Source: CAYMDS01 sp964576705
GTDB lineage: Bacteria; Patescibacteriota; Microgenomatia; Levybacterales; UBA12049
Length of the DNA: 6,354 nt
Reading direction: 5' to 3'
Assembly: GCA_964576705.1 (NCBI GenBank)
Contig: CAZNVI010000059.1
Location: 1 to 6,354 of the forward strand
Shown here in pieces: positions 1 through 4,401 of this stretch; within the stretch, counting starts at the first letter, position 1, and the number at the start of each line of letters is the position of its first letter. A model generated the notes under the pieces. The model saw nothing but the letters and a program-made list of their open reading frames with translations, had not been told where the DNA came from and did no database searches. Both the position numbers and the translations under genes were made by a program.

Positions 1-125
1 ATAATTTGCCCACCTAAAATTAGTTCACCTTTTACAAATTGTCTCCTCAAGGTATCAGTATCAAGGTCGGGTTTGGCCAGCGGGGATCCATCGGGGATGT
101 GTTTTATTTTTGGAGTCTGTTCCAT
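1..125 (-). CDS. Unidentified protein, N-terminal 41 residues only
   Basis: The minus strand reads open from an ATG at 125-123 to the window edge, giving 41 complete codons. The product starts MEQTPKIKHIPDGSPLAK and continues with a charged stretch containing DLDTDTLRRQF, then KGELILGG. I recognise no family, and there is no signal peptide or membrane segment in this part. Support for a real gene comes from the well-formed promoter just upstream (TTGACA, 17-base spacer, TATCAT), whose -10 box ends 9 bases before this ATG. No Shine-Dalgarno sequence precedes the start. The other ATG just upstream on the same strand (137-135) hits TAA after two codons, so 125 is the best start. The plus strand is also open across 1-135, but that translation looks like a mirror of this frame. 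The gene is divergent from the RNase H gene. Existence is moderately likely; function is unknown. Confidence 0.5.
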   Translation of the reverse strand, partial: MEQTPKIKHIPDGSPLAKPDLDTDTLRRQFVKGELILGGQI

Positions 126-134
126 AGTTAATTC

Positions 135-163
135 ATGATACTCAACTTCTTATTTTATGTCAA
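135..163 (-). promoter_or_regulatory. Sigma70-type promoter for the minus-strand gene
   Basis: Read on the minus strand, TTGACA (163-158) matches the -35 consensus perfectly. A 17-base spacer (157-141) and TATCAT (140-135, five of six matches to TATAAT) follow. Transcription would be expected to start near 128, only about 3 bases before the ATG at 125, which implies a leaderless or nearly leaderless mRNA. Its -35 box is 21 bases from the -35 box of the opposing promoter. Confidence 0.65.
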
Positions 164-184
164 GTTTTGGACCCGCTTTAGCAT

Positions 185-214
185 TTGACGAAAGGAATTG
201 CTAGAGAGTAGAAT
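185..214 (+). promoter_or_regulatory. Sigma70-type promoter for the RNase H gene
   Basis: TTGACG (185-190, five of six matches) and TAGAAT (209-214, five of six) are separated by 18 bases. The expected transcription start is near 221, about 4 bases before the ATG at 225, so the transcript would be essentially leaderless. A short inverted repeat, TAGCA (179-183) and TGCTA (199-203), flanks the -35 box; it is only 5 bp per arm and may be chance. Confidence 0.55.
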
Positions 215-224
215 GAAATAAATT

Positions 225-848
225 ATGAATAAAGTCAATTCTTGCCGTCATTGCGGTTCCCAGTTGGTCGTGAAACAAACACACCGCACGCCTTTACAGC
301 TTAAGAAGCAGTATTATTACACAGCATATTACAAATGCCCTCGTTGTGGCCGTATATACCATTCGGATGAGTTTAAGATTATTAATGAAAATTATGATTT
401 GTTTACAGGAAGCAATGACCTAAATATGGATCCATATGATGTAGAGGTCTGGACTGATGGAGCGTGCGTAAATAACGGAAAAGATTCAGCTAAAGCAGCT
501 TGGGCATACGTGTCAGGTGATTACGAAAAAGCAGGTTTGGTAACAGGAAAGCAAACTAATAATAGAGCAGAAGCTGAAGCTATACTTGAAGCTTTGAAGT
601 GGGCGGGAGATAAGGGCTATAAAAGAGTCAAAATATGTGCAGATACTCTTATTACAATCCAAAGCTTGAAAAAACCTCTTGATAAAATAAAGGCAAATAC
701 GGATATTTTCGAAAAAATTTTTAATGTTATAAATAAACATAATCTTACAGTTGCGTATGAAAAAGTTCTAGGTCACAGCGGGATTTCGGAAAATGAAAGG
801 GCGGATAAACTGGCAAATACACTTGCTGCAAAGCATTCCTCGAGCTAA
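225..848 (+). CDS. rnhA: Ribonuclease HI with N-terminal zinc ribbon
   Basis: This 207-residue enzyme should cut the RNA strand of RNA-DNA hybrids in the cytoplasm (R-loops, Okazaki primers). The C-terminal domain (about 72-204) has every RNase HI catalytic residue: D78 in WTDGAC, E116 in NNRAEAEA, D140 in ICADT, H184 in LGHSG and D194 in NERAD. These correspond to E. coli D10, E48, D70, H124 and D134. The D140-H184 interval is 44 residues against 54 in E. coli, so the basic handle loop is lost or much reduced, as in handle-less RNases HI. Residues 1-50 add a probable zinc ribbon, C7-x2-C10 and C38-x2-C41, rich in Tyr and basic residues and not part of standard bacterial RNase HI. The ATG lies 10 bases after a -10 box and has no Shine-Dalgarno sequence. 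It ends 146 bases before rpoB. Catalytic identity is firm; the zinc-ribbon role (probably nucleic-acid binding) is inference. Confidence 0.93.
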   Translation: MNKVNSCRHCGSQLVVKQTHRTPLQLKKQYYYTAYYKCPRCGRIYHSDEFKIINENYDLFTGSNDLNMDPYDVEVWTDGACVNNGKDSAKAAWAYVSGDYEKAGLVTGKQTNNRAEAEAILEALKWAGDKGYKRVKICADTLITIQSLKKPLDKIKANTDIFEKIFNVINKHNLTVAYEKVLGHSGISENERADKLANTLAAKHSSS

Positions 849-856
849 GGTTCGAT

Positions 857-872
857 TCGGTATTTTTACCGA
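857..872. repeat. Perfect 6-bp dyad abutting the rpoB promoter
   Basis: TCGGTA (857-862), a TTTT loop and TACCGA (867-872) form a perfect inverted repeat 8 bases after the RNase H stop codon. It ends exactly where the -35 box of the rpoB promoter begins (873). As RNA it would give a small hairpin at the 3' end of the RNase H message, but no T-run follows it, so it is a poor intrinsic terminator. As DNA it is placed like an operator. The function is unknown. Confidence 0.6.
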
Positions 873-901
873 TTGACAGGGGTAGGGCAGTGTGGTATAA
901 A
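873..901 (+). promoter_or_regulatory. Strong extended -10 sigma70-type promoter for rpoBC
   Basis: TTGACA (873-878) is a perfect -35 box. After a 17-base spacer comes TATAAA (896-901, five of six matches), preceded by TGG (893-895), which supplies an extended -10 element. Transcription should start near 908, leaving a leader of about 86 nt before the rpoB ATG. This is the best promoter in the window, as expected for polymerase subunit genes. I see no other convincing promoter between it and rpoC. Confidence 0.8.
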
Positions 902-994
902 TGAATGTAATCTAACATGCTTAGAGATGCAGGGGGTATCCTCTGTATCTTTTTCTGCGTTGATTAGGTATCTGCTCAAATATCTATTCTACCG
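902..994 (+). other. rpoB 5' leader with repeated GTATC motifs
   Basis: The stretch between the -10 box and the rpoB start has no credible ORF. GTATC occurs three times (936-940, 945-949, 968-972). AGATGC (925-930) can pair with GTATCT at either 945-950 or 968-973, each pairing containing one G-T wobble. ATGCAG (927-932) can also pair with CTGCGT (955-960). The first pairing builds the terminator-like hairpin described separately and the other two would exclude it, so a switchable leader is possible. No Shine-Dalgarno sequence lies in the last 20 bases. Confidence 0.5.
923..954 (+). terminator. Attenuator-like hairpin in the rpoB leader
   Basis: Bases 925-935 pair with 940-950 (11 bp, two G-T wobbles) around a GTAT loop, and two weaker pairs (923-952, 924-951) could extend the stem. 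The descending arm runs into TTTTT (950-954), then CTG. This is the shape of an intrinsic terminator, with a rather short T-run. It lies downstream of the rpoB promoter, so every rpoB transcript must pass it. It could stop a fraction of transcripts after about 47 nt (attenuation) and also end read-through from RNase H. It could equally be a non-terminating leader hairpin. Confidence 0.5.
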
Positions 995-3900
995 ATGCTA
1001 AAGCAATCTCTTTCTAAAACTAATGGAATAAATACACGCTATGTATGGGGGCGGGAGTACAAAGGTCTTCCGGAACTTGATCTTCTATCAGTCCAAAAAA
1101 ATTCATATCAACATTTTCAAAAAAATCTTATCGGCGAAACACTTTCTGAAATTTCACCAATCGATGATTTTACAGGTAAGAACTGGACTTTGACACTTGG
1201 TGAATATCGAATCGGTAAGCCCACCAAGGATCCATCCACAGCGCTAAATAAAGGACTTACATATGATTCACCGCTTTATGTTAAAGCATCCCTTTTGAAT
1301 AAGAAAACTAACGCTGTCCAATCAGCTGAAGTGTTTTTAGGCGATATCCCCCAAATGACAACACGTGGGACTTTTATTATTAACGGTATTGAAAGAGCGG
1401 TTGTAAATCAACTAGTCCGCTCTTCAGGAATCTTCTTCACAGCCTCTCAAGACCCCGGAACAGGAAAAACCCTATACACAGCAGAAATAAGACCGACACA
1501 CGGGTCATGGCTTGAGTTTTCGACAACTCGTTATAATACGATTACGGTAAAAATTGACAGGAGAAGAAAATTTTTGGTATCCACATTCCTGCGAGCCATC
1601 GGCATCTCATCAAATGAAGAAATCAAAGAACTTTTTAAAGAAGTTTCAGAAAAAGATGGCGATACTTTGGTAGAAAATACCTTAACGAAAGATGAGACAA
1701 ATACAGAAGCAGAGGCAGTAATTGAAATATTTAAAAAGATGCATCCAGGTGAACCTGTGGTTTATGATAAAGTGCGAGAGAATTTTATAAATCTTTTTTT
1801 CAATAGTAGACGATATGATCTTGGAAACGTAGGACGGTATAAGATTAGTAAAAGACTTGCCAAAGTCCCGGGTTATAAGGCTTCAGCTGAGAGAATTCTG
1901 ACGAGAGAAGATATAATAGGTGCTATTTCGTACATAATTTTATTAAGCCAAGGAAAAGGACTTACTGATGATATTGACAGCTTGGCAAATCGAAGAATAA
2001 GAAGTGTCGGAGAGTTAGTGGCAGCAAACGCTTTCAGAGTCGGGGTAATGCGCATGGAGCGGTCAGTAAAAGAGCGCATGAGTCTTTTGCAGGCAGATAC
2101 TCCTGTAAGCGTTGCTAATCTTATAAACGCAAGGCCCATAATGGCTGCTATAAATGAATTTTTTAGAACTTCACAGTTATCCACCATTCTTGACCAAACT
2201 AACCCGTTATCTGAAATTGATAATCTAAATCGTGTTACAGTCATGGGATCTGGTGGAATTTCCCGAGAGCGCGCAGCGTTCTCTATTCGTGATATTAATA
2301 ACTCCCAGTATGGAAGAATGTGTCCGATTAGAAGCCCCGAAGGACCAAACATCGGACTAGTTACATATTTTGCCTTGTATTCCCGAATAAACGAGTACGG
2401 GTTTATAGAAACTCCTTACAGAAAAATAGTCCATGAAAAGAGCGGTAAAAAGACAGTAACTAAAGTAACAGATGAGATAGTATATATGGCTGCTGATGAT
2501 GAGCGCGAATTCTATATCACTCATGACGGCATTGAGATTTCGGAAGATGGGGAAATACTTACCGACAGAGTACCCGCAAGATATAATGGAGAATTTCTTG
2601 AGATAGAAAAGGAAAATGTAGCATTTATAGATATTTCTCCCCGTCAAGTTGTAGGTACCAGTGCATCACTTATTCCTTTTGTAGCCCATGATGAGGCTCA
2701 TCGGGCGCTTTTAGGAACACACATGCAGTGTCAAGCAGTGCCTTTGGTAAAACCTACAGCGCCGATTGTAGGAACAGGTATGGAAACCGCTGTTACTGAA
2801 GTCATGGGACGAGTGGTTAAATCGCCATTTGATGGTAGAGTAGCTCAGGTTGATGCAACCAAGGTAGTACTTGAAGGTCAAAATGGGGAAAAAGCAAATT
2901 ATATAATTGATACGTTTAAAAGGACATCAAATGCAACTTCGTATACTCAGCGGGCTGTGGTATCAGCTGGAGACAGAGTAAAAAAAGGACAAGTGTTAAT
3001 TGATGGTCCGGCTTCAGAGAGTGGTGAATTGGCTCTTGGCCAAAATTTACTTATCGCCTTTACTTCTTTATATGGTCTCGGATATGAAGACGCTATCATC
3101 ATTTCAGAAAAATTGGTACGCGAGGACACGCTTTCATCTATACATATCGAGAAACATGAAGCTGCAGTTGTTGAAACTAAACTTGGGCCTGAAGAAACAA
3201 CTTGTGATATACCAAATGTGGCCGAAGACGATCTTCGTAACTTAGATCCGGAAGGTATTATAGTTGTCGGATCTGAAGTAGGACCTGGTGATATCTTAGT
3301 CGGGAAAATCGCTCCTAAAGGTGAGACTGAATTAACTGCCGAAGAAAGATTACTACGCGCAATTTTCGGCGAGCAGGCCAGAGAAGTGCGAGATACCAGT
3401 CTTCGTGTTCCGCATGGAGAGAGAGGTACCGTGATTAGCGTTCAAATATTAGACAGAAAACAGGGAGATGAATTAGAGCCTGGTACTTTGCGAAAAATTA
3501 TAATTGAAGTAGCTCAATACAGACACGTGGTGGTCGGAGATAAGTTGGCAGGTAGACATGGAAATAAAGGCATCATTTCAAAAATTCTACCAGTTGAAGA
3601 TATGCCGCATTTAGCAGATGGTACGCCGGTTGACATAATTATTTCACCTATATCGGTTCTCGCCAGGATGAATTTAGGTCAGTTGCTTGAGGCCCATCTT
3701 GGTTTGGCAGCTCAGAAAATGGGAATGAAAATAGGGATTCCTGCATTTGAACGTATTGCTGAATCAAAAGTCTCAGATTTACTTGCAGCAGCCGGAATAC
3801 CGGCAGACGGAAAACTTGATTTATATGACGGAAGGACTGGGGAAAAATATGAAAATCGCGCAGTGGTCGGTATTGAGTACATGATGAAACTTATACACAT

Positions 3901-4390
3901 GGTTGAGGATAAGACTCATGCCAGGTCCACCGGTCCATACTCATTAGTTACCCAGCAGCCCCTTGGCGGTAAAGCTCAAATGGGAGGCCAGAGATTAGGA
4001 GAAATGGAAGTTTGGGCCTTAGAGGCACATCGTGCAAGACATATACTTCAAGAAATGTTGACAATTAAAGCAGATGATGTTGTGGGTCGCGCAAAAGCTT
4101 TTGAAGCAATTGTTAAAGGTTCTGATATACCAACACCTAAGGTACCTGAGTCATTTAAAGTGCTTATTAAAGAACTTCAATCGCTTTCGTTAAATGTTGT
4201 CGCAGTAGGCGCTCAGGTATATAATAACGAAGCCGAAACTACTCAGGATGCAGACTCAGAAAAAGTGAAAGAGGAAGTAGAGCAGCTTAAAGAATCTTTA
4301 GATGTAGAGTCAGTAGTAGAACATGTCGAAAAAGCTAGTGAGGCCGGGTTGGAAATTGCTCAAGCCGGTGATGGAGCTGAAGCTAGTTAA
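995..4390 (+). CDS. rpoB: RNA polymerase beta subunit
   Basis: Complete 1131-residue beta subunit, which pairs with beta' to form the polymerase active cleft. E. coli beta has 1342 residues, so the large lineage-specific insertions are absent. In order: N-terminal protrusion and lobe (TTRGTFIINGIERAVV at 122-137; RYDLGNVGRYK at 273-283; NRRIRSVGELV at 332-342); rifamycin-region and fork (393-456, ending PEGPNIGLV); YEDA (697-700); AIFGEQ (789-794); active-site lysines K850 and K858 in GDKLAGRHGNKG; H975 in THARSTG; and the clamp segment QPLGGKAQMGGQRLGEMEVW (988-1007). After about residue 1074 an acidic, probably helical tail of some 57 residues runs past where E. coli beta ends. The rifamycin pocket differs from E. 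coli at key positions (T397, N410, T415). The start is the first ATG after an in-frame stop at 965-967, with no Shine-Dalgarno sequence. rpoC follows after 11 bases, so the two are co-transcribed. Identity is certain. Confidence 0.99.
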   Translation: MLKQSLSKTNGINTRYVWGREYKGLPELDLLSVQKNSYQHFQKNLIGETLSEISPIDDFTGKNWTLTLGEYRIGKPTKDPSTALNKGLTYDSPLYVKASLLNKKTNAVQSAEVFLGDIPQMTTRGTFIINGIERAVVNQLVRSSGIFFTASQDPGTGKTLYTAEIRPTHGSWLEFSTTRYNTITVKIDRRRKFLVSTFLRAIGISSNEEIKELFKEVSEKDGDTLVENTLTKDETNTEAEAVIEIFKKMHPGEPVVYDKVRENFINLFFNSRRYDLGNVGRYKISKRLAKVPGYKASAERILTREDIIGAISYIILLSQGKGLTDDIDSLANRRIRSVGELVAANAFRVGVMRMERSVKERMSLLQADTPVSVANLINARPIMAAINEFFRTSQLSTILDQTNPLSEIDNLNRVTVMGSGGISRERAAFSIRDINNSQYGRMCPIRSPEGPNIGLVTYFALYSRINEYGFIETPYRKIVHEKSGKKTVTKVTDEIVYMAADDEREFYITHDGIEISEDGEILTDRVPARYNGEFLEIEKENVAFIDISPRQVVGTSASLIPFVAHDEAHRALLGTHMQCQAVPLVKPTAPIVGTGMETAVTEVMGRVVKSPFDGRVAQVDATKVVLEGQNGEKANYIIDTFKRTSNATSYTQRAVVSAGDRVKKGQVLIDGPASESGELALGQNLLIAFTSLYGLGYEDAIIISEKLVREDTLSSIHIEKHEAAVVETKLGPEETTCDIPNVAEDDLRNLDPEGIIVVGSEVGPGDILVGKIAPKGETELTAEERLLRAIFGEQAREVRDTSLRVPHGERGTVISVQILDRKQGDELEPGTLRKIIIEVAQYRHVVVGDKLAGRHGNKGIISKILPVEDMPHLADGTPVDIIISPISVLARMNLGQLLEAHLGLAAQKMGMKIGIPAFERIAESKVSDLLAAAGIPADGKLDLYDGRTGEKYENRAVVGIEYMMKLIHMVEDKTHARSTGPYSLVTQQPLGGKAQMGGQRLGEMEVWALEAHRARHILQEMLTIKADDVVGRAKAFEAIVKGSDIPTPKVPESFKVLIKELQSLSLNVVAVGAQVYNNEAETTQDADSEKVKEEVEQLKESLDVESVVEHVEKASEAGLEIAQAGDGAEAS

Positions 4391-4400
4391 TAATTATTAA
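4387..4400. repeat. 14-bp AT-only perfect palindrome in the rpoB-rpoC gap
   Basis: TTAATAATTATTAA reads identically on both strands. It contains the rpoB stop codon (4388-4390) and ends one base before the rpoC ATG. It occupies the position where a ribosome binding site would be, and contains none. An RNA hairpin made from it would be too weak to terminate transcription. It may simply keep the rpoC start region unstructured, or be chance in AT-rich DNA. Confidence 0.5.
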
Positions 4401-4401
4401 T

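Noticed and set aside
1..138. Plus-strand open frame entering from the left edge and stopping at TGA 136-138
   Set aside because: Its codons are the mirror of the minus-strand frame, the composition (Ser, Cys, Pro rich) looks unlike a real C-terminus, and the minus-strand frame has a properly placed promoter.
849..861. GGTTCGATTC resembling the T-arm of a tRNA
   Set aside because: The flanking bases do not form the 5-bp T stem, and no acceptor or anticodon arm can be found around it.
901..915. Tiny leader ORF of four codons (ATG AAT GTA ATC TAA) just after the -10 box
   Set aside because: The predicted transcription start is near 908, so the ATG would not be in the mRNA, and the peptide has no regulatory codon pattern.
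960..988. Second promoter right before rpoB (TTGATT with TATCTA or TCTATT)
   Set aside because: Spacing is 15 bases for the better -10 match and the boxes are weak; the upstream promoter is far better.
1092..1128. Two A7 runs early in rpoB that could cause slippage or frameshift
   Set aside because: The reading frame continues normally with conserved residues on both sides; such runs are expected for Lys-Asn codons in AT-rich DNA.
1873..2352. Long antisense open frame of 159 codons within rpoB
   Set aside because: It is a shadow of a strongly conserved coding region, with no promoter or recognisable domain.
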